From: CAMLOF01 sp041913045
GTDB lineage: Bacteria; Pseudomonadota; Gammaproteobacteria; Burkholderiales; Burkholderiaceae_C
DNA length: 11,588 bases
Assembly (NCBI GenBank): GCA_041913045.1
Contig: JAYSGB010000053.1
Span: 1 to 11,588 of the forward strand
Direction of reading: 5' to 3'
A program made the position numbers and the translations under genes. Under the pieces are notes generated by a model. That model did no database searches, was not told where the DNA came from, and was given only the letters and a program-made list of their open reading frames with translations. Shown in pieces: positions 1 through 6,058 of this stretch (position 1 is its first letter; each line of letters begins with the position of its first letter).

Positions 1-392
1 CCCTTGTGGCCGATCATGATGAATTCGTAGCCTTCCTTGTGCAGCTTGGCCACTTCAACGTGGACCTTGCTGACCAGCGGACAGGTGGCGTCGAAGATGC
101 GGAAGCCGCGCCGTTCGGCCTCGCGCTGGATGGCCTGGCTCACACCGTGGGCGCTGAACACCAGCGTGGCACCTGCGGGCACCTCGTCAAGCTCTTCGAT
201 GAAGATGGCGCCGCGGGCCTTGAGGTCGTTGACCACATGGGTGTTGTGCACGATCTCGTGCCGCACATAGATGGGGCGACCGAACTTTTCCAGCGCGCGC
301 TCAACGATCTCGATGGCGCGGTCCACCCCGGCGCAAAAGCCGCGCGGCTCGGCCAGAAGGACTTCCTGCACGGCGCTGTTCAAGGCGCTCAT
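1..392 (-). CDS. ispH: 4-hydroxy-3-methylbut-2-enyl diphosphate reductase IspH (LytB), N-terminal part
   Basis: IspH is the cytoplasmic [4Fe-4S] enzyme that reduces HMBPP to IPP and DMAPP, the last step of the MEP isoprenoid pathway. Only the first 130 codons lie in the window; the 3' end is cut at base 1. Seen: the N-terminal cluster cysteine in GFCAGV (C20), the second cluster cysteine in DATCPLV (C104), and the two substrate histidines H49 (HNTHVV) and H82 (SAHGVS), all spaced as in the E. coli enzyme (C12, C96, H41, H74). The third cluster cysteine would be beyond the edge. The start ATG (392-390) shares one base with the fkpB stop (394-392), so translation is probably coupled. The fkpB-ispH pairing is also known in E. 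coli. Identification is secure. Confidence 0.97.
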   Translation of the reverse strand, partial: MSALNSAVQEVLLAEPRGFCAGVDRAIEIVERALEKFGRPIYVRHEIVHNTHVVNDLKARGAIFIEELDEVPAGATLVFSAHGVSQAIQREAERRGFRIFDATCPLVSKVHVEVAKLHKEGYEFIMIGHK

Positions 393-838
393 CACAGCAC
401 CCCGATGATCTGGACCTCGAACCGCACCGGCTGGCCCGCCAGCGGGTGGTTGAAGTCGAACAGCACAGCGCCGTCCTCGCGCACCTCCCGCACGGCACCG
501 GCGTAGCTGCCCAGCCCGTCGGGTGTGGGGAACTGCACCACGTCGCCCGCCGCGTAATGCTCGTGCGGGTCGCCCAGTTGGTTGAGCAGCTTGCGCGCCA
601 CCCACTGCACCATGTCGGGCTGGCGCTCGCCAAAAGCCTCGCCAGCGGCCAGCTCAATCACGGTGTGCGTACCCTCCTCCAGGCCGATCAGGCGCTGCTC
701 GATGGCGGGCGACAGCTCGCCCCCGCCCATGCTGAGTGTGGCGGGCTGGGCCTCGAAGGTGTTGATGAAATCGCGACCGTCCGGCCCGGAGAGGCGGTAG
801 TGCAACGTGAGAAAGGAGCCGGATTCGACCTGGGGCAT
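392..838 (-). CDS. fkpB: FKBP-type peptidyl-prolyl cis-trans isomerase, SlpA/FkpB family
   Basis: A 148-residue cytoplasmic FKBP-type prolyl isomerase and likely chaperone of the SlyD/SlpA kind. Residues 1-68 and about 125-148 form the FKBP core (LHYRL near the start, ELSPAIEQRLIGL at 41-52, and DFNHPLAG at 128-135). Between them, about 69-125, is the insert-in-flap domain that begins with the typical GEAFGERQP stretch. There is no signal peptide and no histidine-rich tail like that of SlyD, which favours SlpA/FkpB. The reading frame stays open far upstream through radC and the smr gene, so open frame alone does not fix the start. I chose the ATG at 838-836 because family similarity begins at MPQVESGSFL; no strong Shine-Dalgarno is visible. 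The stop overlaps the ispH start by one base. Confidence 0.95.
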   Translation of the reverse strand: MPQVESGSFLTLHYRLSGPDGRDFINTFEAQPATLSMGGGELSPAIEQRLIGLEEGTHTVIELAAGEAFGERQPDMVQWVARKLLNQLGDPHEHYAAGDVVQFPTPDGLGSYAGAVREVREDGAVLFDFNHPLAGQPVRFEVQIIGVL

Positions 839-895
839 GGCGTGAGACACCGCGGTGATACAAAAACGCCATTGTAGGAAAAGGGAGGAACACGC
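839..895. promoter_or_regulatory. Divergent fkpB / radC intergenic region with possible promoter
   Basis: This 57-base gap separates the divergent fkpB and radC starts and must hold whatever promoters they use. On the minus strand TACAAT (876-871) matches the -10 consensus at five of six positions and would start a transcript about 26 bases before fkpB; the best -35 candidate (TTCATG, 900-895) is poor and lies inside radC. On the plus strand TACAAA (859-864) is a weak -10 candidate for radC. The radC Shine-Dalgarno, GGGAGGA, lies at 883-889. The promoter calls are inference; the ribosome binding site is clear. Confidence 0.35.
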
Positions 896-1585
896 ATGAA
901 CACCCCGGCCATGCCGCTCAAGGGGCTGCCCGCTGACGCGCGCCCCAGAGAGAAACTGCTGCAGCGCGGCCCCACCGCCCTGAGCGACGCCGAACTGCTG
1001 GCCCTGCTGCTGCGCACGGGCATGAAGGGCAAAAACGTGGTGATGCTTGCCCAGGAGCTGGTGGACCGTTTTGGCGGTGTGGCGGGCCTGCTGCACAGCG
1101 GGGCCGAAGCCCTGAAAACCGTGAAGGGTCTGGGCCCGGCCAAGCGCGCCGAACTGATGGCCGTGGTGGAGCTGGCGCGCCGTGCCCTGGCGCAGAAGCT
1201 GAAGGAGCGCCCGCTGTTCGATTCGCCCGCCGCCGTGGCGCACTACTTGCAGTTGCACATGGGACACAAGCCGCACGAGGTGTTCGCCGTACTGTTCCTG
1301 GACAGCCAGCACCGCCTGCTGGCGCTGGAAGAAATGTTCAGGGGGACGCTGGCGCAGACCTCGGTATACCCGCGCGAGGTGGTGTTGCGTGCCCTGCACC
1401 ACAACGCCGCTGCCGTGGTGCTGGCCCACAACCACCCCAGCGGTGTGGCGGAACCGTCCCGAGCAGACCAGACGCTGACGCAGACTCTGAAGTCGGCGCT
1501 GGCGCTGGTGGACGTGCGCGTGCTGGACCATTTTGTGGTGACGGCGGGCGCTACCCGGTCGATGGCCGAAATGGGCCTGATGTAG
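896..1585 (+). CDS. radC: RadC family protein (JAB/MPN metalloprotease-like domain)
   Basis: A 229-residue RadC family protein (E. coli RadC is of similar length). Residues about 60-100 carry a helix-hairpin-helix stretch (VKGLGPAKRAEL). Residues about 107-229 form the MPN/JAB domain with a complete JAMM zinc motif: E128, H178 and H180 in HNHPSG, S188 and D191. The name comes from an old link with DNA repair that was later attributed to recG; the biochemical role is still unsettled, so repair function should not be assumed. The zinc ligands being intact suggests an active metal site. The start is supported by GGGAGGA seven bases upstream. It is divergent from fkpB and is followed by the Smr-domain gene after 61 bases. 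Confidence 0.96.
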   Translation: MNTPAMPLKGLPADARPREKLLQRGPTALSDAELLALLLRTGMKGKNVVMLAQELVDRFGGVAGLLHSGAEALKTVKGLGPAKRAELMAVVELARRALAQKLKERPLFDSPAAVAHYLQLHMGHKPHEVFAVLFLDSQHRLLALEEMFRGTLAQTSVYPREVVLRALHHNAAAVVLAHNHPSGVAEPSRADQTLTQTLKSALALVDVRVLDHFVVTAGATRSMAEMGLM

Positions 1586-1588
1586 CCC

Positions 1589-1631
1589 GCAGCGGCCATT
1601 TCCCCACCCGCCACGGCAGGGGGCCGCCTGC
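1589..1631. repeat. GC-rich inverted repeat between radC and the smr gene
   Basis: The arms are 1589-1597 and 1622-1631: GCAGCGGCC pairs with GGCCGCCTGC with one bulged C, giving nine base pairs. A C4/G-run (1602-1605 with 1619-1622) can extend the stem inward in a competing register. It begins three bases after the radC stop. No T-run follows on either strand, so it is not a textbook intrinsic terminator. It may protect the radC mRNA end, attenuate read-through, or be chance in GC-rich DNA. Confidence 0.35.
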
Positions 1632-1633
1632 GC

Positions 1634-1646
1634 GACAATCCCGGAC
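1634..1646 (+). promoter_or_regulatory. -10-like box abutting the smr start (possible leaderless promoter)
   Basis: GACAAT (1634-1639) is followed by seven bases and then the ATG. No Shine-Dalgarno sequence is present in the 20 bases before the start. A -10 element at this distance would place transcription initiation at or next to the start codon. No convincing -35 is seen. This is inference from spacing. Confidence 0.35.
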
Positions 1647-2324
1647 ATGACGAAAGTGCGCAGCTTGTCCGACCTGAAAACGCTGAAAAAGGCGATGGCC
1701 GCCCTGGCGGCAGAGCAGACTGTCCGGCGCGCCGCCGAGGAGGCCGCGCGGCAGGAAGCGCAACGCCGACTGAACCATGACAAGCTGTTGTTCGAACGTG
1801 CGGTGGGTGCCGTGAAGCGCTTGCCACACCATGGCAGGCATGCCCTGCCCCTGGCCGCGCCGCTGCCCATACCGCAGCAACGGCAACGCGACGAACAGGC
1901 CGTGATGCAGGAAGCCCTGAGCGACGCCTTTGACGCCGAGACCTTGCTGCTCACCGACGAGCACCTGAGCTTTCGCCGCCCCGGCCTGGGCCCGGACGTG
2001 GTGCGCAAGCTGCGCCAGGGCGACTGGAGCCTGCAGGCCGAGATCGACTTGCACGGTCTGCGCACCGACGAGGCACGCACGGCCCTGGCCACTTTTGTGC
2101 GCGAAGCCCACAAGAAAGGCCTGCGTTGCGTGCGCGTGGTGCATGGCAAGGGTCTGGGTTCGCCCGGCAAGACGCCCGTGCTCAAGGGCCGCGTGCACAG
2201 CTGGCTGGTGCAAAAGAACGAGGTGATGGCCTTTGTGCAGGCACGGCCCGCCGAAGGTGGCGCGGGGGCGCTGGTGGTGTTGCTGCGGCCTTCCATCAGA
2301 CACCTGCCCGGGCAAGGCGGCTAA
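1647..2324 (+). CDS. Smr domain-containing protein (MutS2 C-terminal-like)
   Basis: A 225-residue protein with a C-terminal Smr domain, the endonuclease/RNA-binding module also found at the end of MutS2 and in the E. coli SmrA/SmrB proteins. Residues about 8-45 are charged and alanine-rich and probably form a helical or coiled-coil N-terminal arm. The Smr domain spans about 130-218 with the two signature motifs DLHG (134-137, after EI) and HGKG (166-169), followed by VLKGRVHSWL and a GG-G-A-x-x-VLL end. SmrB-type proteins cut mRNA at collided ribosomes; whether this one does so is not shown by sequence. It lies downstream of radC but may have its own promoter. The 3' end is convergent with the haemoglobin gene, 28 bases away. 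Confidence 0.93.
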   Translation: MTKVRSLSDLKTLKKAMAALAAEQTVRRAAEEAARQEAQRRLNHDKLLFERAVGAVKRLPHHGRHALPLAAPLPIPQQRQRDEQAVMQEALSDAFDAETLLLTDEHLSFRRPGLGPDVVRKLRQGDWSLQAEIDLHGLRTDEARTALATFVREAHKKGLRCVRVVHGKGLGSPGKTPVLKGRVHSWLVQKNEVMAFVQARPAEGGAGALVVLLRPSIRHLPGQGG

Positions 2325-2352
2325 GGCACCCTGCCGGACTGGCCAGAGAGAT

Positions 2353-2745
2353 TCAGGCCGGGGTGTTGCGCATCCAGTCGGCGGTCTGGAAAAAGCTCTG
2401 CTTCAGCCGCTCGCGCAAGTCGGCGGGCACCTGGGTTTCGCGCATGGCCTGGTCCATGCAGGCCAGCCACTGATCGCGCTCCTGAATGCCGATCTTGAAA
2501 GGCATGTGGCGCATGCGCAGGCGTGGGTGGCCGAAACGGTCCTGGTAGTGCTGGGGGCCGCCCAGCCAGCCGCACAGGAACCAGAACAGCTTCTGGCGGG
2601 CGTCGTCCAGCGCGGCGCCATGGCTGGCGCGCAATTCGCGGTAACCGGGCTCCAGGTCCATCAGGTCGTAGAAGCGGTCCACCAGGGCACGCACGGCGGG
2701 CTCGCCGCCTATCCATTCAAAGGGGGTAGCAGGGGTGTTCATCAT
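2353..2745 (-). CDS. Group II truncated haemoglobin (trHbO-like)
   Basis: A 130-residue 2-on-2 globin of group II. Seen: Y26 in RFYDLM (position B10), the helix-E block FWFLCGWLGGP at 54-64, the family signature FGHPRLRMRH with proximal haem ligand H80, and W93 in ERDQWL (position G8), which is invariant in group II. These proteins bind O2, NO and other ligands; proposed roles are oxygen or redox chemistry and protection from nitrosative or oxidative stress, not resolved here. The ATG at 2745-2743 overlaps the permease stop TGA (2744-2742); a second ATG follows directly at 2742-2740, so the start is uncertain by one codon. The overlap implies translational coupling with the permease. Confidence 0.96.
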   Translation of the reverse strand: MMNTPATPFEWIGGEPAVRALVDRFYDLMDLEPGYRELRASHGAALDDARQKLFWFLCGWLGGPQHYQDRFGHPRLRMRHMPFKIGIQERDQWLACMDQAMRETQVPADLRERLKQSFFQTADWMRNTPA

Positions 2746-5282
2746 TCAGCAGTTTGGCGCAGGGTTTGTACCACGGGTGTGCGCAACACCCCGCGCAGGC
2801 CCCACCAGCCTGCGGCCAACGCCAGAACCGCCCCTGCAACGGCACCCGCCAGGGGCACCCAGGGGGCGGCGTTCCACTGGAATTCGAAGGCGTAGCGCGC
2901 CAGCGCCCAGCCTACGATCACTGCCACGACCGACGCAAGGAAACCCGCCAGCACCCCTACCCCGGCCAACTCGGCACGCTGCACTTGGCGCAACAAGCTG
3001 GATTGCGCGCCCACCGCACGAAGGATGGCGAATTCGCGCTCACGCTCGCTGCGCGTGGCAGTGAGCGCGGCGAACAGCACCACCAAGCCTGCCGCCAGTG
3101 TGAAGGCAAAAAGGAATTCCACCGCGCGGATGACCTGGTCCAGCACGCGCTGCACCTGGGCAATGGTGCTGCTCATGTCCACGTTGGTGATGTTGGGGTA
3201 CTGTCGCACCAAGGTGTTGTCAAAGCCAGGAGTGCTGGGCGCGCGGTAGGCACTGATGAAGGTGGTGGGCACGCCGGGCATCTGGTCCACCGGGTACATG
3301 GCGAAGAAGTTGACGTGCATGGAGCCCCAGTCCACCTTGCGCAGGCTGGTGATGGTGGATTCGATGGGCATGCCCGCCACATCGAAGGTGAGGCGATCGC
3401 CCAGGTGCAGGCCCAGGGTCTCGGCCAGCCCTTCTTCAATGCTGATGGCACCTGCCTCGTTGTTGGTCCAGCGCCCGCCCACGATGGGGTTGTACGCAGG
3501 CGCCTGTGCGCTATGGGACAGGTTGAACTCGCGGTCCACCAGACGCTGGGCACGGTCGCCCTGGAAGTCCTCGGGCACGACGGCACGGCCGTTGATCGCC
3601 ACCAGCCGCCCCCGGATCATGGGGTACCAGTCGTAATGCGCCACGCCCTGCGCCTTGAGGGTAGCCTGGAAGGGCTCGGCCTGCTCGGGCTGGATGTTGA
3701 TGACGAACCGGTTGGGCGCGTCTGGCGGCGTGGCTTTTTGCCAGCTGCTGATGAGGTCTGTTCGAAGCAGCACAAGCAGCACCAGTGCCAGAAGGCCGAT
3801 GGACAAGGCACTGACCTGAACCACAGCGTAGGCCGGGCGTGCGGAGAGCTGGCGCGTGGCCAGGCGCAGCCAACGCGGGGCAGTGGATTCGTTGACCCAG
3901 GCACGCAGCAGGCGCACGGCCAGGTAGCTGACCAGCGCAAACAAAGCCGCCGCCCCCGCGAAACCGCCCACTGCGATGAGGCCCAGCGTGAGGTCACGGC
4001 TCGCCGCCAGCAGCAAGGCGGCGAAGCCTGCAGTGCCCAACCCCAGCACCGCCAGCGAGGCGGGCTTGAGGTTGCCCATGTCGCGGCGGATGACGCGCAG
4101 GGCAGGCACGCGCGCGAGCTGCAGAACGGGCGGCAGGCCAAAAGCCAGCATGAGCGTGAGTCCCACGCCCAGGCCGAACAGCGCAGGCCACACACTGGGC
4201 GCGGGCATGGCCGTTTTGACGAGGCCCGCCAGCAGGATGACGAAGCCATGGTGCACCGCGTAGCCCAAGGCCACGCCCAGCACCCCGGCCAGCAGACCCA
4301 CCACCACGAACGAGAAGGTGTAGGCGCGCGCCATGGTGCCCTGCGACAGACCCAGCACGCGCAGCATGGCGCAATCGTCCAGGTGGCGTGCGGCATAGAC
4401 GCGGGCGGCAATGCCCACCGCCACGGCGCTCAGCAAGGCGGCCAGCAGCGCCACCAGGTTGAGGAATTTCTCGGCCCGCGCCAGGGTCTGCTGCATCTCG
4501 GGGCGGCCGCCTTCCAGGGATTCCAGACGCACGCCGCGCACCTCTGGCCGCTTGAGCTCGGCCTCGGCCCACTGGATATAGCGTTTGACGGCGGGCTCGT
4601 CACCCGCCACGGCCAGGCGGTAGCTCAGGCGGCTGGCGGGCTGCACCAACCCGGTGGCAGGCAGGTCCTGCGCGTTGATCATCACGCGCGGTGCAAAGCT
4701 CATGAAGCCAGCGCCCCGGTCGGGTTCGATGACGATGACACGGTCGATGCGGAACTGGCGATCGCCCAGCCACAACGGATCGCCCACCTTCAAGTCCAGC
4801 GCGGACAACAGCGGCGCGTCCACCCAGGCGGTGCCGGGCGGTGGGATGTCGTCGGTCGGTGCATCTGGCGCATCGGGTGCGCTGGCCACGCTCAGGCGGC
4901 CGCGCAAGGGGTAACCGGCCTGCACCGCCTTCAGCGCCACCAGGCGCGCGGTGCCGCCCTGAGCGTCGTCAGCCCGGCCCATGGTGGGAAAGCTGACGTG
5001 GCCAGTGGTGGCCAGCCCCAAGGCCTTGGCTTGAGCCTCGAAAGCGGGCGGCGGCGGCTGGTCGCTGCGCAGCACGGCGTCACCGCCGATGAGCTGGCGG
5101 GCGTCGCGCTCCAGGCCGTTTTGCAGGCGGTCGGCGAAGAAACCCACCGCCGTGAGCGCGGCCACCGCCAGCGCCACGGCCAACACCAGCACGCGCAGTT
5201 CACCCGCGCGCCAGTCGCGCCACAGGGCGCGCCAGCCGATGGTCCAGAACGAGGGAGAGGTTGCTGCGGAAGTGGCCGTCAT
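2742..5282 (-). CDS. FtsX-family ABC transporter permease, YbbP-like
   Basis: An 846-residue inner-membrane permease with the duplicated FtsX/MacB-type arrangement of E. coli YbbP. One transmembrane segment at about 30-50, a periplasmic region at about 51-270, a first FtsX domain with three to four segments at about 275-400 (ending ALRVIRR), a middle membrane block at about 405-510, a second periplasmic region at about 515-715, and a second FtsX domain at about 718-840 ending in RTPVVQTLR. YbbP normally works with the ATPase YbbA, proposed to extract lipids or lipoproteins; no ATPase gene lies beside it here. Transcription probably continues from upp, whose stop is 30 bases upstream. No clear Shine-Dalgarno precedes the start; TAACCT ends seven bases before the ATG. 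The substrate is unknown. Confidence 0.92.
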   Translation of the reverse strand: MTATSAATSPSFWTIGWRALWRDWRAGELRVLVLAVALAVAALTAVGFFADRLQNGLERDARQLIGGDAVLRSDQPPPPAFEAQAKALGLATTGHVSFPTMGRADDAQGGTARLVALKAVQAGYPLRGRLSVASAPDAPDAPTDDIPPPGTAWVDAPLLSALDLKVGDPLWLGDRQFRIDRVIVIEPDRGAGFMSFAPRVMINAQDLPATGLVQPASRLSYRLAVAGDEPAVKRYIQWAEAELKRPEVRGVRLESLEGGRPEMQQTLARAEKFLNLVALLAALLSAVAVGIAARVYAARHLDDCAMLRVLGLSQGTMARAYTFSFVVVGLLAGVLGVALGYAVHHGFVILLAGLVKTAMPAPSVWPALFGLGVGLTLMLAFGLPPVLQLARVPALRVIRRDMGNLKPASLAVLGLGTAGFAALLLAASRDLTLGLIAVGGFAGAAALFALVSYLAVRLLRAWVNESTAPRWLRLATRQLSARPAYAVVQVSALSIGLLALVLLVLLRTDLISSWQKATPPDAPNRFVINIQPEQAEPFQATLKAQGVAHYDWYPMIRGRLVAINGRAVVPEDFQGDRAQRLVDREFNLSHSAQAPAYNPIVGGRWTNNEAGAISIEEGLAETLGLHLGDRLTFDVAGMPIESTITSLRKVDWGSMHVNFFAMYPVDQMPGVPTTFISAYRAPSTPGFDNTLVRQYPNITNVDMSSTIAQVQRVLDQVIRAVEFLFAFTLAAGLVVLFAALTATRSEREREFAILRAVGAQSSLLRQVQRAELAGVGVLAGFLASVVAVIVGWALARYAFEFQWNAAPWVPLAGAVAGAVLALAAGWWGLRGVLRTPVVQTLRQTAE

Positions 5283-5312
5283 GCGCCCAAGGTTAGCGCA
5301 AAGACGGCAACC

Positions 5313-5945
5313 TTACTTGGTGCCGAAGATACGGTCGCCTGCGTCGCCGAGGCCGGGAACGATGTAGCCGTGCTCGTTGAGGCCACGGTCCACCGCCGGG
5401 GTGTAGATGGGCACGTCGGGGTGGTGGTCGTGGAAGTTCTTGACGCCTTCCGGGCAGGCCACCAGGCAGGCAAAGCGCAGCGAGCGCGGGTTGCAGCGCT
5501 TGAGGCGGTCCACCGCGGCAACGGCGGAGTTGCCGGTGGCCAGCATGGGGTCGAGCACGATCACGTCGCGCTCTTCCATGCCTTGCGGCATCTTGAAGTA
5601 GTACTCCACGGGGTGCAGTGTCTCGGGGTCGCGGTACAGGCCTATGTGGCCCACGCGCGCGCTGGGCAGCACCTGCAGCATCCCGTCGAGAAAGCCGTTG
5701 CCCGCGCGCAGGATGGAGGCCAGCACGATCTTCTTGCCGTCGATGACGCGGGATTTCATCTTCTCCAGCGGCGTCTCGATCTCGATCTCCTGCATCGGCA
5801 TGTCGCGCGTTATCTCGTAGGCCAGCAGGGTGCTGATCTCTTGCGCGAGCTGACGGAAGCTCTTGGTGCTGGTGTCCTTCTGGCGCATCAGGGTGAGCTT
5901 GTGCTGGACCAGGGGGTGATCGATGATGTGGACGTCTCGGCTCAT
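5313..5945 (-). CDS. upp: Uracil phosphoribosyltransferase
   Basis: A 210-residue cytoplasmic enzyme of pyrimidine salvage that converts uracil and PRPP to UMP and pyrophosphate (E. coli Upp is 208 residues). The PRPP-binding loop is VIVLDPMLATGNSA at 128-141, and the C-terminal uracil-binding segment GYIVPGLGDAGDRIFGT is at 193-209. The start ATG at 5945-5943 gives the usual family N-terminus (MSRDVHIIDHPLVQHKL). The upstream bases are pyrimidine-rich with no good Shine-Dalgarno. It is the first gene of a minus-strand run with the permease and the haemoglobin, and is divergent from the glutamine-synthetase-like gene. No uracil-permease gene is next to it. Confidence 0.98.
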   Translation of the reverse strand: MSRDVHIIDHPLVQHKLTLMRQKDTSTKSFRQLAQEISTLLAYEITRDMPMQEIEIETPLEKMKSRVIDGKKIVLASILRAGNGFLDGMLQVLPSARVGHIGLYRDPETLHPVEYYFKMPQGMEERDVIVLDPMLATGNSAVAAVDRLKRCNPRSLRFACLVACPEGVKNFHDHHPDVPIYTPAVDRGLNEHGYIVPGLGDAGDRIFGTK

Positions 5946-6058
5946 GGCTGAACGGTAATAAAACGGGGGTAATGGATGGCCGCAGTATCCCACAGGCACC
6001 GTCGCAGGGGACGGCAGTGGCACCGTGGGCCTAGCTGCTTCACAGCCACAATGGCACC
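5946..6058. promoter_or_regulatory. Divergent upp / glutamine-synthetase-like intergenic region
   Basis: This 113-base gap must carry the promoters of both genes. For the plus-strand gene, CACAAT (6047-6052) ends six bases before the ATG, a spacing that fits a leaderless start; there is no Shine-Dalgarno. The octamer GGCACCGT occurs at 5995-6002 and 6019-6026, with GGCACCAT at 6053-6060. A short hairpin CCGTC/GACGG spans 5999-6014. For upp, only weak -10 candidates (GATACT, TTTTAT, TATTAC on the minus strand) are visible with no good -35. All functional readings are inference. Confidence 0.35.

Noticed and set aside
839..2296. Upstream extension of the fkpB frame, giving a 634-residue protein
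   Set aside because: The extension runs antisense to radC and the smr gene, both of which are clear proteins, and its residues look like antisense translation. FKBP similarity starts at the ATG at 838.
2308..2337. Imperfect hairpin over the smr stop codon (CCGGGCAAGG with CCCTGCCGG)
   Set aside because: The stem has a bulge and a mismatch and no T-run on either strand, so I would not call it a bidirectional terminator, although its convergent position fits one.
2754..5951. A 1065-codon plus-strand open frame opposite the permease and upp genes
   Set aside because: Its product is Gln/His/Gly/Ala-rich without domains or membrane segments, and it lies exactly opposite two well-recognised proteins. 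High-GC codon use with G/C third positions leaves few stops in that antisense frame. I treat it as a shadow despite its length.
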